A DNA stretch of 64,000 bases from Alteribacillus sp041949975 (GTDB lineage: Bacteria > Bacillota > Bacilli > Bacillales > Marinococcaceae). The position numbers and the translations under genes were made by a program. The notes beneath the pieces are model-generated. The model was not told the DNA's origin. It did not search any database and was given only the letters and a program-made list of their open reading frames with translations. Every line of letters begins with the position of its first letter. Within the stretch, counting starts at the first letter, position 1. The DNA is taken from positions 46,468 to 110,467 of the forward strand of contig NZ_JBHFQG010000010.1 of NCBI RefSeq assembly GCF_041949975.1, read 5' to 3'. Below, in pieces: positions 7,074-15,569 of the stretch.

Positions 7074-7766
7074 TTAATTATTACGTTCATTTATTATCTT
7101 TATCATCCCTCTTTTGTCCCCAATGGTGTTACAATACCTGTGCGCCAGCTTTGCATTCTTTGAATAATATGGATTATGTGAAGCAGATGATTTTGGATGC
7201 CATAAATGAAAGATGCTTGTTCTTAATCTTTTATATGGCCCACAAAGTGTATTAACCGAACAAGCAAAGGCATCATCTTCCCCACCCCAGCCGTAAAACC
7301 TTTCATCAAATCCTTTTACCATGTTAAAGCATTTCCTGGAAAGAACATTTACTCCACCGACAGGAAGTACCCCTCCAAAACGATTGATTTTTGTCTCCAA
7401 TGCTGTCTGTATCGGCCAGGAAGGGGAAGTGTTTAGTAATTTTTGTGTACTTTGTTTTGAAATGTTTTTGACTCGAGTGTACGGAATAATCCAAGCATGT
7501 TTATTAAGAAGTTGTACAGAATGTAAGAGCAAATTCGGATCACATATAATGTCTGCATCTAAAATTATAAAAATATTACCAGTTGACTTATTTGCTGCAC
7601 TATTCACCGCTAAAGCCTTTGAAAATGGTTTTGAATTACAAGTTCCTATGCAAATCTCTGAGTTTTTTAAATTATGCTTATAAAATTCTATAATCCATTT
7701 AAATGCTTTTTCTCTTGGTCCGTTATCCGTTTCAAAAGGGATTAATATTGAAATCAATTTGCTCAC
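7074..7766 (-). CDS. Family-2 glycosyltransferase, galactosyltransferase-like
   Basis: This is a 230-aa cytosolic GT-A protein. ISILIPFETDNGPREKAFKW opens the nucleotide-sugar fold, ILDADIICDP (about 70-80) carries the metal-binding DxD, and GFDERFYGWGGEDDAFACSV (about 150-170) is the WGGEDD acceptor/catalytic motif shared by beta-1,4-galactosyltransferase C-domains and bacterial chondroitin-polymerase-type enzymes. The start ATG at 7766 has AGATGAGGTGAG upstream. It stands alone on the minus strand between the spore-surface-like locus and the wbp genes. Donor and acceptor cannot be read from sequence. Confidence 0.85.
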   Translation of the reverse strand: MSKLISILIPFETDNGPREKAFKWIIEFYKHNLKNSEICIGTCNSKPFSKALAVNSAANKSTGNIFIILDADIICDPNLLLHSVQLLNKHAWIIPYTRVKNISKQSTQKLLNTSPSWPIQTALETKINRFGGVLPVGGVNVLSRKCFNMVKGFDERFYGWGGEDDAFACSVNTLCGPYKRLRTSIFHLWHPKSSASHNPYYSKNAKLAHRYCNTIGDKRGMIKIINERNN

Positions 7767-7790
7767 CTCATCTTAAATCCTCTGGTTTAG

Positions 7791-7915
7791 AACTTGGCGA
7801 TTAGCCAAGTTTTTTATTTTAAGTTAGGAAAATTTAACCTTGTTAAAGGATCAAAGTAAAACTACAACTTCCGCAGTCCGCATTCGGCGACAAGCCGTGT
7901 TTTTCTAAGATTTAT
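7791..7915. repeat. Dispersed repeat copy A
   Basis: The AACTTGGC/GCCAAGTT hairpin with T tract (7791-7817) is followed by a stretch (GTAAAACTACAACTTCCGC, then GACAAGCCGTGTTTTTCTAA) that resembles copies near 46034, 51657 and 52475. It fills most of the 250-bp gap between the divergent glycosyltransferase and dehydrogenase genes. I see no other promoter-quality signal there. Confidence 0.55.
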
Positions 7916-8018
7916 TAAGAAACTAAGCTTTTAGGTAATACGCACTGTCAACTAAAAAACAACAGAATATCTTATATATGTATAAAATTAAATTTTTTGT
8001 TTGAAAGGAGGCTATAGA

Positions 8019-9335
8019 ATGGAAGGTAATTTTCAAAAAAGCGTAATCCCAATGAAAGTTGCTGTTATTGGTTTAGGATTTGTAGGGTTGCCGCTAGCCC
8101 TATTGCTACAGCAGAAAGGATTTTGTGTTACAGGTCTTGATTTAGATTATAAGAAAGTGCAAAAGTTAGCTCAGGGAAGGAGTACGCTTTCAGAAATTAA
8201 TGATGAAAAAATTGTATCTGCTTTGACCTCAGGACGTTTTACAGTTACTTCGATTAGTAACTTTATTAAAGATCAAGATGTCATCATTGTATGTGTTCCT
8301 ACCCCATTGAATAACAATAAAGAGCCCGATCTCAGTTATTTAAAAAAGGTTGGAGAATCTATAGCTCCTAAAATAAAAGAAAAACAATTAGTGGTATTAG
8401 AAAGTTCAGTTTACCCTGGTGTAACCAGAGAATTTTTTAAACCATTATTGGAACAAAGTGGGTTATGTGCTGGGAAAGATTTTTATTTGGCATACTCGCC
8501 TGAACGAATTGACCCGGGAAATAAACAAATTAAAGTTAATAGTATTCCTAAAATAGTTAGTGGGATATCCACAAAATGTTCAGAAGAAATTTGTAAGGTA
8601 TATGGTCATGTATATGAAAAAGTTGTAGAAGTGTCTACTCCAGAAACAGCAGAATTAACAAAACTTTTGGAAAACAGTTATCGATTTATAAATATTTCAT
8701 TTATTAATGAATTTGCGGATTTGTGTGAGCAGTTAAACATTAGCGTGTGGGAGGTTATTAAAGCAGCGAGTACAAAACCATATGGCTATCAGCCTTTTTA
8801 TCCCGGTCCGGGAATTGGCGGGCATTGTATTCCGATAGATCCTTTGTATTTAAAATATAAAGCAAACCAAATAAAAGCTCCTTATCAATTCATTCAATTA
8901 TCAGATGAAATTAACCAATCTCTTCCTGCTGTTATTACGAATAAATTAGCTAGTTTACTACCAAATGATTTATTAATAAATGAAGCTAACATATTAATAT
9001 ACGGAGTTACGTATAAAAAAGATGTGGAAGATGCTAGAGAAAGCCCTGCTGTAAAAATAATTCAATCTCTAGTAGCTCAAGGAGCAAAAATTCAATATCA
9101 TGATCCTTATTTGAAAAAAATATCCATTAATGAAAATTTTATGTTAAAAAGTGTATCACTTACTAAAGAGACATTAGAAAAAGTTGATTGTGTTTTAATA
9201 TTGACTGATCACTCTAATATTCCGGTTGAAATGATACTTGATTATGCACCGATAGTTTATGACACACGTAACGTGACAAGAGGACGTAAGGGAAAAGCAA
9301 AAGTTTATCGTTTGGGAGAAGGCTTTTCTTCATAG
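8019..9335 (+). CDS. wbpA: UDP-N-acetylglucosamine 6-dehydrogenase (WbpA type)
   Basis: The enzyme oxidises C6 of UDP-GlcNAc to UDP-GlcNAcA using two NAD+. The ATG at 8019 has AAAGGAGG in front; an in-frame TTG at 8001 lies 5' of it. The 438-aa chain has the Rossmann motif VIGLGFVGLPLAL near residues 13-25, VPTPLNNNKEPDLSYL, the SPERIDPGN segment, and the catalytic Cys in GPGIGGHCIPIDPLYLKYK (about 260), typical of WbpA rather than of UDP-glucose dehydrogenase. With the acetyltransferase, aminotransferase and Gfo/Idh oxidoreductase downstream it forms the UDP-2,3-diacetamido-glucuronate pathway. Strict substrate preference (GlcNAc versus GalNAc) cannot be settled from sequence. Confidence 0.85.
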   Translation: MEGNFQKSVIPMKVAVIGLGFVGLPLALLLQQKGFCVTGLDLDYKKVQKLAQGRSTLSEINDEKIVSALTSGRFTVTSISNFIKDQDVIIVCVPTPLNNNKEPDLSYLKKVGESIAPKIKEKQLVVLESSVYPGVTREFFKPLLEQSGLCAGKDFYLAYSPERIDPGNKQIKVNSIPKIVSGISTKCSEEICKVYGHVYEKVVEVSTPETAELTKLLENSYRFINISFINEFADLCEQLNISVWEVIKAASTKPYGYQPFYPGPGIGGHCIPIDPLYLKYKANQIKAPYQFIQLSDEINQSLPAVITNKLASLLPNDLLINEANILIYGVTYKKDVEDARESPAVKIIQSLVAQGAKIQYHDPYLKKISINENFMLKSVSLTKETLEKVDCVLILTDHSNIPVEMILDYAPIVYDTRNVTRGRKGKAKVYRLGEGFSS

Positions 9336-9371
9336 TAAAAGAAAAAATTTGCATGAAAGAGAGAGGTGGAA

Positions 9372-10067
9372 ATGGGGCAATTAACAACGGAGCAGGTAAT
9401 AAATCGAGTAAAAGTATCATTAGAACAAAAAACACCTTTAACATTGGTACGAATTGGAGATGGAGAAAATATTATCTTAGCACAAGATTCAGTATGGCCT
9501 TTAAATAGATTATATAAAGAGACATGGGTGAAACAAGCGCAAAAAGGTAAGAAGGGCGTTTCAATTCCAAATATTCAACTTAGGGATGAAATGGTAAAAG
9601 CTATAAAAAAGGCTGATATTGTCGGACTTTTACCAGAAAATGACCAAATCATTGATGCCCCTGATTACCTTAAACGTCCTTTAACGGAAGCGGTTTTTAA
9701 ACACTTTAAAATCAATCCAGAAACTACGTGTGAAGCTACAGTCATGAGAGAGTGTATAAATAATCTAAAATTTTGGAACTTATTCAAAGGCAAAAAAGTG
9801 TTAGTGATTTATGAGCATGCAAAATTATGGACCTCTACACTTAGAAAAAAATACGGAGTAAATGTCACCATGGCAATACCTTTTACTCATTATAAACAGA
9901 TGAGCTCCTGTCTTGACATTATTCAAAAGTCTGCACACAAATTCGATGTAGTTTTATTAGCTTGTGGAGTGAATTCGGTTGTCTTAGCACATGAAATTGT
10001 AAAACGCACTGGCAAAATAGCGATTGATTTTGGAAAGCCTGCAAAATTTATGTCGTCGGTTAATTGA
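9372..10067 (+). CDS. GT-D fold glycosyltransferase-like protein
   Basis: This 231-aa protein has TLVRIGDGENIILAQ (about 23-37), matching the RxGDGE motif of the GT-D glycosyltransferase fold (DUF1792 type), and a C-terminal VLLACGVNSVVLAHEI with an IDFGKPA ending also seen in that family. The ATG at 9372 is preferred because GAGAGG sits six bases upstream; a GTG at 9366 directly abuts it. The gene lies 36 bp after wbpA and 29 bp before the next glycosyltransferase, clearly in the same operon. It probably adds a sugar to a growing glycan. In known cases GT-D domains extend O-glycans of serine-rich adhesins, but here the acceptor is unknown. Confidence 0.75.
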   Translation: MGQLTTEQVINRVKVSLEQKTPLTLVRIGDGENIILAQDSVWPLNRLYKETWVKQAQKGKKGVSIPNIQLRDEMVKAIKKADIVGLLPENDQIIDAPDYLKRPLTEAVFKHFKINPETTCEATVMRECINNLKFWNLFKGKKVLVIYEHAKLWTSTLRKKYGVNVTMAIPFTHYKQMSSCLDIIQKSAHKFDVVLLACGVNSVVLAHEIVKRTGKIAIDFGKPAKFMSSVN

Positions 10068-10096
10068 TATTAATCGCCGCTTTAGAAGGTGAGGAA

Positions 10097-10780
10097 ATGG
10101 TAACCATAATAACATGTACAATTAGGGATTCCTCTCTACAAAATATCTTTCGAAATTTTTTACAGCAAGTCATCCCAAATAAAGAACTTATTATTATTTT
10201 AAATAAAGATGAGATGGACATCAGGATATGGAAACGAGAAGCTAAAAAATATAAAAATATCCGTGTATATCAAATCCCTCAAGATGTTACGTTAGGAAAC
10301 TGCCTCAATTTCGGAGTTAAAAAAAGTCGTTATAGTTATATTGCGAAGTTTGATGATGATGACTATTATGCTCCGAATTATTTAAATACAATGTTACCGG
10401 CACTTAAACACAACAAAGCCTTGGTTGTAGGAAAAACAAGTATTTTTGTATATTATGAGCACCTAAATGTTCTGAGTATCCATCTTCCCCGCCAAGAAAA
10501 GCGTTATTGCAAGCATGTAGCAGGAGCAACTTTAGTTTTTAACAAGAAAGTTTTACAGAAGGTTAAATTTCCAGATCTGAATAAAGGATCAGATCAAAAA
10601 TTCTTAAATCAATGTGTTGAAAAAGGTATTAAGATTTATTCTACTGACAGGTTTAATTTTACTTGTATTAGAAAAGCCGATAAAAATAATCACACATGGA
10701 AATTAAGTGACAAGGAGTTACTTCGTTATGGAAAAAAAGTGAATTATACGAAAAATTATAAATATTATGTAAATAAATAA
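10097..10780 (+). CDS. Family-2 glycosyltransferase
   Basis: The product is a 227-aa GT-A enzyme with an N-terminal nucleotide-binding segment (VTIITCTIRDSSLQNIFRNF), GNCLNFGVKKSRYSYIAKFDDDDYYAPNYL (about 70-100) containing the metal-binding aspartates, and NKGSDQKFLNQC later. The ATG at 10097 has AAGGTGAGG immediately upstream; the frame upstream of that has no start with a ribosome site. It has no membrane segment. Its place between the GT-D gene and the wbpD-like gene suggests it handles the diacetamido-uronate or a neighbouring residue. Confidence 0.85.
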   Translation: MVTIITCTIRDSSLQNIFRNFLQQVIPNKELIIILNKDEMDIRIWKREAKKYKNIRVYQIPQDVTLGNCLNFGVKKSRYSYIAKFDDDDYYAPNYLNTMLPALKHNKALVVGKTSIFVYYEHLNVLSIHLPRQEKRYCKHVAGATLVFNKKVLQKVKFPDLNKGSDQKFLNQCVEKGIKIYSTDRFNFTCIRKADKNNHTWKLSDKELLRYGKKVNYTKNYKYYVNK

Positions 10781-10845
10781 TTTTTGTAATTCATAAAAAT
10801 AAAAAACTCTGACTGCGAAGATACAATCTAGAAAGAGGAGATAAT

Positions 10846-11562
10846 ATGGATTCTACTACTCATATTCCTGATAGCACCATTATCGGTAAATTTGTAGTAA
10901 TTGAAGACGGAGTTCAATTGGGAGAAAATGTTTCAATCGGCCACCACTCTGTTATATTGAAGAACACAAAAATCGGAGATAACGTCAAAATTGGCTCGCA
11001 TTGTGTTCTTGGTATCAAACCTGGTGGGAACAAGAATATGCGTAAATATAAAAATCGTGACAAGAATTTAGTTATCGATGAAAATGCACAAATAGGAACG
11101 CATGTTTCTGTTTATGCTAGCACAAATATAGCTAAAGATGTGTTCATAGCTGATCATGCCAGTATTAGAGAAAATGTAATGGTTGGGGAAGGTTCCATTA
11201 TTGGGAGAGGTTCTATGGTGGAGGTAAATACAAAAATTGGTAGTAATTGTACTATTCAAACATTAGGATATATAACAGCAGAAACCGTCTTAGAAAATGA
11301 TGTTTTTATTGGGCCTTGTGTTTCTATGTCTAACGATAAATATATGGGAACACAAAACGAAAGTTTAAAGGGACCTTATATTCAACAGGGTGCAAAAATT
11401 GGTAATAATACATCTATGTTACCCGGAGTTATTATCGGAAACAGTTCTGTAGTAGGAGCTGGTTCAGTGGTTACACATGATGTTCCTTCGAAAAAAACTG
11501 TGGTAGGGGTACCAGCAAGAATAATGAAAAAAAAGGAGAGCAACGATGATACCTCTAGTTGA
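10846..11562 (+). CDS. wbpD: Left-handed beta-helix N-acetyltransferase (WbpD type)
   Basis: The 238-aa protein is built from hexapeptide repeats ([LIV]GxxxxI) such as GDNVKIGSHCVLG and EDGVQLGENVSIGHH, with the VVGVPARI ending typical of sugar-nucleotide acetyltransferases. WbpD-type enzymes acetylate the 3-amino group of UDP-GlcNAc(3NH2)A. The function is assigned from order: dehydrogenase, acetyltransferase, aminotransferase and oxidoreductase are all present. The start has AAAGAGGAGA upstream, and the 3' end overlaps the aminotransferase start by 17 bp. The chain is somewhat longer than the roughly 190 residues of Pseudomonas WbpD, with an insertion near KPGGNKNMRKYKN. Confidence 0.75.
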   Translation: MDSTTHIPDSTIIGKFVVIEDGVQLGENVSIGHHSVILKNTKIGDNVKIGSHCVLGIKPGGNKNMRKYKNRDKNLVIDENAQIGTHVSVYASTNIAKDVFIADHASIRENVMVGEGSIIGRGSMVEVNTKIGSNCTIQTLGYITAETVLENDVFIGPCVSMSNDKYMGTQNESLKGPYIQQGAKIGNNTSMLPGVIIGNSSVVGAGSVVTHDVPSKKTVVGVPARIMKKKESNDDTSS

Positions 11563-12658
11563 TTTAAAATCTGAATATGAAAAGTTAAGATCAAATATTC
11601 AAAAAGAAATAAATAAAGTCATTGAAGATTCTTCTTTTATTTTAGGTAGTAATGGTAAAGAAATAGAGTCCAAGATTTCTAGATACACTAATACTAAATA
11701 TGGTATTGGCGTAGGAAGTGGAACTGATGCACTTCTGATTGCATTAGAGTCACTCAAAATAGGTAAAAACGATGAAGTCATTACTACACCCTTTACTTTT
11801 TTTGCCACAGCAGAAGTTATTACCAGAGTCGGAGCAACCCCGGTCTTCGTGGATATTGATCCGAAGACATATAATATAAACCCAGAATTGATAGAAAAAG
11901 CAATAACCAAAAAGACAAAAGCAATTATTGTTGTACACTTATTTGGTCAACCAGCGGATATGGATCCAATTATGAAAATTGCCGAAAAGCATAATTTGAA
12001 AGTGATTGAAGATGCATGCCAATCTATTGGAGCTGTATATAAAGGACGTAAAACTGGCTCTATCGGCGATGCAGGCTGCTATTCCTTTTTTCCTTCCAAA
12101 AATCTAGGTGCGTATGGAGATGGCGGAATAATTGTTACCGACAATGAAGAAATATGTCAGAATGCAAAGCTGCTTCGAAATCATGGAAGTACGAAAAAAT
12201 ATGAACACAAAATGATAGGTATCAATAGTCGATTAGATGAACTTCAAGCTGCTATTTTAAAAGTAAAATTTAATATGTTAGAAGAATGGAATATTAAGAG
12301 ACGAGAAATAGCAAAAAAATATACGGAAGAACTTAACGGAATCGTAAATACTCCTTTTGTCGAAAAGGAAAGTTTACATGTCTTTCATCAATACTGTATA
12401 CAAACAAAGTGCCGTGACCAATTATCATCATTCCTGAAAAAGAAGAATATTGCAACAGCAGTATATTATCCTATTCCTCTCCATTTACAACCAGTGTACA
12501 AATATTTGCAATACAAACAAAATCAATTTCCTTTTGCAGAAAAAGTGTCAAAGAATATTTTAGCTCTTCCTATTTTTCCTATGATGACTGAAGAACAACA
12601 AAAATACATTGTTTCTTCAATTAAAGAGTTTTTAGGTGATAATTATGAAGGCGATTAA
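11546..12658 (+). CDS. wbpE: DegT/DnrJ/EryC1 aminotransferase (WbpE type)
   Basis: This PLP enzyme of 370 aa should transfer the amino group from glutamate to UDP-3-keto-GlcNAcA. Landmarks are GVGSGTDALLIALESLKIG (about 56-74), TTPFTFFATAEV, EDACQSIGAVYKG and the PLP-lysine segment SFFPSKNLGAYGDGG (Lys about 186). The DACQSxGA and SFFPSKNLG motifs are typical of WbpE. The ATG at 11546 has AAAAGGAGAG upstream and overlaps the wbpD-like gene; its own end overlaps the next start by 14 bp. Confidence 0.85.
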   Translation: MIPLVDLKSEYEKLRSNIQKEINKVIEDSSFILGSNGKEIESKISRYTNTKYGIGVGSGTDALLIALESLKIGKNDEVITTPFTFFATAEVITRVGATPVFVDIDPKTYNINPELIEKAITKKTKAIIVVHLFGQPADMDPIMKIAEKHNLKVIEDACQSIGAVYKGRKTGSIGDAGCYSFFPSKNLGAYGDGGIIVTDNEEICQNAKLLRNHGSTKKYEHKMIGINSRLDELQAAILKVKFNMLEEWNIKRREIAKKYTEELNGIVNTPFVEKESLHVFHQYCIQTKCRDQLSSFLKKKNIATAVYYPIPLHLQPVYKYLQYKQNQFPFAEKVSKNILALPIFPMMTEEQQKYIVSSIKEFLGDNYEGD

Positions 12659-13598
12659 AATAGGAGTGGCTGGAGTTGGAACAATGGGGATGAACCATTG
12701 TAAAACTCTACAAACAATGGGAAACGGTATTGATTTTGTTGGTGTATATGATAAACACCTTCGACTTAGTAAGAAAGTGGGGAGTAGGTTTAATGTGAAA
12801 TCTTTTTCTTCTTATGAAGAATTATTAAAAAATGTAGATGCAGTTATTATAGCCACCTCTACTACTCACCATTTCCCACTAATAAAACAGGCAATCAAGA
12901 AAAATAAGCATATATTGGTAGAAAAACCCTTCGTAATCTCTCTAGAAGAATCAAAAGCTATTAAATCCTTATTAAAAAATAAAGAATTAATTTTTCAAGT
13001 TGGACATATTGAAAGGTTTAATCCGGCTGTTCAACATCTTTTTAAAGTAGCTGAAAAAAATAAAATGGTATCAATTGAAGCAAGGCGGTCGGGGCAAGTA
13101 CAAAGAAACGTTGATATTGACGTTATTCTTAATTTAATGATTCATGACATCGATGTTATTTTGGCTTTAGCTGCTAGTCCAATCAAAACAATTACAGCAG
13201 AAGGAGTTTCATTAGTAAATAAAGGACAATTGGATGTGGTGTATGCTGTTTTATCGTTTGAAAATGGAATAATTGCTAATATAACTGCAAACAGATTCTC
13301 TAAAGAAAAGAAACGTTTGTTGACAATTACTGAAAAAGAAAGAGTGTTAAAAACGAATTGTTTAACAAGAAATTTGTATATATATAAAGATGTGAAATCT
13401 GGTGTAGAAGAAGTGCCGTATAACAAAGAGAGTGTGATTGAAAAAGTGTGGGTGCCGCGGAACGAACCGCTTCATTCTGAGATAAATCATTTTGTTGAGT
13501 CGATACAACAACACTGCCCACCGATTATAGGGTTGAAAGAGGCTGCTCTTGCTTTAGAGGTTGCTTTGAAAATTAGAGAATCAGCCTTAAATGACTAA
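12645..13598 (+). CDS. wbpB: Gfo/Idh/MocA oxidoreductase (WbpB type)
   Basis: The 317-aa NAD-dependent dehydrogenase begins IKIGVAGVGTMGMNHCKTL (GxGxxG Rossmann fold), has LVEKPF (about 90), the hallmark EKP of the family, and VGHIERFNPAV (about 120-130). In the WbpABDE pathway it oxidises C3 of UDP-GlcNAcA, with NAD+ recycled through 2-oxoglutarate. The ATG at 12645 follows AGGTGAT by five bases. It is the last gene of the wbp operon; about 185 bp without a recognisable terminator separate it from the next gene. Confidence 0.8.
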   Translation: MKAIKIGVAGVGTMGMNHCKTLQTMGNGIDFVGVYDKHLRLSKKVGSRFNVKSFSSYEELLKNVDAVIIATSTTHHFPLIKQAIKKNKHILVEKPFVISLEESKAIKSLLKNKELIFQVGHIERFNPAVQHLFKVAEKNKMVSIEARRSGQVQRNVDIDVILNLMIHDIDVILALAASPIKTITAEGVSLVNKGQLDVVYAVLSFENGIIANITANRFSKEKKRLLTITEKERVLKTNCLTRNLYIYKDVKSGVEEVPYNKESVIEKVWVPRNEPLHSEINHFVESIQQHCPPIIGLKEAALALEVALKIRESALND

Positions 13599-13783
13599 AC
13601 CTTAACTCTAATTATTGGGTCCGTATACTGTCGAGTTAAAAGTAATGGAATACACTAAAAATGATAAGTAATAGAAGAATATAAGTTAAATTTCTAAGGT
13701 AATTTGAGACTTCCAAAGTTACGATAACGGTGCAAGTCGACTAATGCATTGTTAAAAACGATTAAAGGAGAAATTAATGTAAT

Positions 13784-14497
13784 ATGAAAAATAAAATTAT
13801 TATCTTTAATATTTTGTTTAATAATTTAAGAAAGAAACATGTTCCTCCAAGACCACATCCAAAAATTGTGCTCACAAAAGAATGGATCCATAATAGAATG
13901 AAGATTTTTATGAACAACACTAGAAAAAGTTTGGAAAATCAAACGAATCAAGAATTTATTGCTTTAGTAAGATATGAAGATTCCACGGAAGATATTATTC
14001 AAACAGCATTAGACGAATATGAAAAACTTCCCAAAAATATTATTTTCATAAAAGAAAGTAAAGTAGATTCTTATATACATTCTATTATAAAAAATTATTA
14101 TTATTTGTATTTAGTCAGGCTAGATTCAGATGATATGTACCATAAGGCTATTGTTAATCGATTGCACAAGTATTCTCCTAAATCAGATACTAAAGTATTA
14201 ATTAATCAAAACGGTTTTATTTATAATACAACGAATAATATTATGGCGGCTTATAGAAAAGAGTCTCCTCCTTTTTTTACTTTAGTATACAACACTTCAG
14301 AATATTTAGAGGGGGTTAGGCATCCTATAACGAAGCATAAGGAAGCAATTAAATTACCACACGAGGTATTAAAGGGAAGAAATTTTATTGTTACTGTTCA
14401 TTCAAGCAATACCTCGAGCAGATTTAAAACGAGTAATGATCTCAAATTGAGTTCAAAGGATACTAAAAGAATATTAAGAGATTTTAAGGTTGAGTAA
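13784..14497 (+). CDS. Putative rhamnosyltransferase-like glycosyltransferase
   Basis: This 237-aa protein contains SLENQTNQEFIALVRYEDST (about 45-65) and LYLVRLDSDDMYHKAIVNRL (about 105-125), the pattern of the 'putative rhamnosyl transferase' GT-A-like family (PF11316). There are no membrane segments. AAAGGAG lies upstream of the ATG at 13784, with somewhat long spacing. The gene is followed 20 bp later by the CgeB-like gene and is probably co-transcribed with it. Donor specificity is not known; the family name rests on few studied members. Confidence 0.7.
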   Translation: MKNKIIIFNILFNNLRKKHVPPRPHPKIVLTKEWIHNRMKIFMNNTRKSLENQTNQEFIALVRYEDSTEDIIQTALDEYEKLPKNIIFIKESKVDSYIHSIIKNYYYLYLVRLDSDDMYHKAIVNRLHKYSPKSDTKVLINQNGFIYNTTNNIMAAYRKESPPFFTLVYNTSEYLEGVRHPITKHKEAIKLPHEVLKGRNFIVTVHSSNTSSRFKTSNDLKLSSKDTKRILRDFKVE

Positions 14498-14517
14498 TTT
14501 GGAGGAGGTGATCATTG

Positions 14518-15492
14518 ATGCCTAGAAAATTAAAAATATTATTTTTAGTTAAACAGTTTGGTGAAAGGCTGGCTAAACACAAAGCTAAGTTTGACTTTAT
14601 AAAAGCAATAGAAAAGCAAGCAGAAGTGTATTACTGGGATAAAGATGGGAATATCCTAGATATCCTACAACAAATTAACTTTAATCCAGATTTCATTTAT
14701 CATTATGATATCGCCTGGAATTATGCATTTGCCCCTAAAATTGCCGGGTTAGGATCTGTGAATATACCAAAGGGGTGTTTTATTTATGACGCTCACTATA
14801 ACAAGAGTATCAGAACAGATTATATTAATCAAAATAAAATAGACTTAATATTTTCTGCAACAAAGTACGCTTTTCTAAGAACATTTCCAGAATATAAACG
14901 CAAGTTTAGATGGCTGCCATGGTCAATTAATCCTGACATTATTAAAGATTGGAATGTAAAAAAAGATATTGATTATCTGCTTATGGGAAAAGTATATCAT
15001 GATACTTTAAATAGAACGGGTACTCCTAAAGGGCGTTACCCATTTAGAGATGCAGTTTTAAGTAAAATGGCTGCTGAAAAGGGGTTTATATACCACCCCC
15101 ATCCGGGTAATAAAGTAGCACCATCAAAGAATTTATTAGTTGATAAAAATTATGCTAAAGAGCTTAATCGTTCTAAAATGTTCTTTACTTGTGGATCCGT
15201 AAGAAATTACGGCGTTTTAAAATTTTTTGAAGCCCCTGGTTGTAGAACCTTACTTTTAGCAGAGCCAAATAAAGATATATTAGAATTAGGCTTTAAGCAT
15301 GGAGTTAACTTTATAGCATGTAATAATTCAGATTTCTATAAGAAAGCTAAATATTATTTAAAAAATGAAAAAGAAAGAAATCGCATTACTAATAATGGAT
15401 ACATGTTCATCCAAAGATATCATACAAATGAAGTTAGAGCGAAAGAATTTATCAATCATATCACAAAGTTTATAAAAACAAATAAACAATAA
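14518..15492 (+). CDS. CgeB-like glycosyltransferase
   Basis: The 324-aa GT-B-like protein has an N-terminal IKAIEKQAEVYYWDKDGN segment and a C-terminal SKMFFTCGSVRNYGVLKFFEAPGCRTLLLAE (about 220-250), which is the glyco_trans_1_2 domain signature of CgeB-like proteins (FExPxxGT-type motif, here FEAPGCRT). In B. subtilis, cgeB is a late sporulation gene for outer spore-layer glycosylation. That knowledge, with the neighbouring locus, suggests a spore-glycan role. GGAGGAGG precedes the ATG at 14518. A terminator follows. Confidence 0.75.
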   Translation: MPRKLKILFLVKQFGERLAKHKAKFDFIKAIEKQAEVYYWDKDGNILDILQQINFNPDFIYHYDIAWNYAFAPKIAGLGSVNIPKGCFIYDAHYNKSIRTDYINQNKIDLIFSATKYAFLRTFPEYKRKFRWLPWSINPDIIKDWNVKKDIDYLLMGKVYHDTLNRTGTPKGRYPFRDAVLSKMAAEKGFIYHPHPGNKVAPSKNLLVDKNYAKELNRSKMFFTCGSVRNYGVLKFFEAPGCRTLLLAEPNKDILELGFKHGVNFIACNNSDFYKKAKYYLKNEKERNRITNNGYMFIQRYHTNEVRAKEFINHITKFIKTNKQ

Positions 15493-15498
15493 ATAAAG

Positions 15499-15533
15499 TA
15501 CAGGTATATATTAAAAATATGCCTGTATTTTAT
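15499..15533 (+). terminator. Terminator after the CgeB-like gene
   Basis: TACAGGTAT pairs with ATGCCTGTA (15499-15527), followed by TTTTAT. It lies between convergent glycosyltransferase genes and may serve both. Confidence 0.65.
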
Positions 15534-15569
15534 AGTGTGAAAGTTCTGATTAAATTTATAATTGGTTTA

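Noticed and set aside
7321..7683. Plus-strand 120-aa frame inside the minus-strand glycosyltransferase gene
   Set aside because: It is fully antisense to a conserved GT2 gene, without a ribosome site or recognisable motif.
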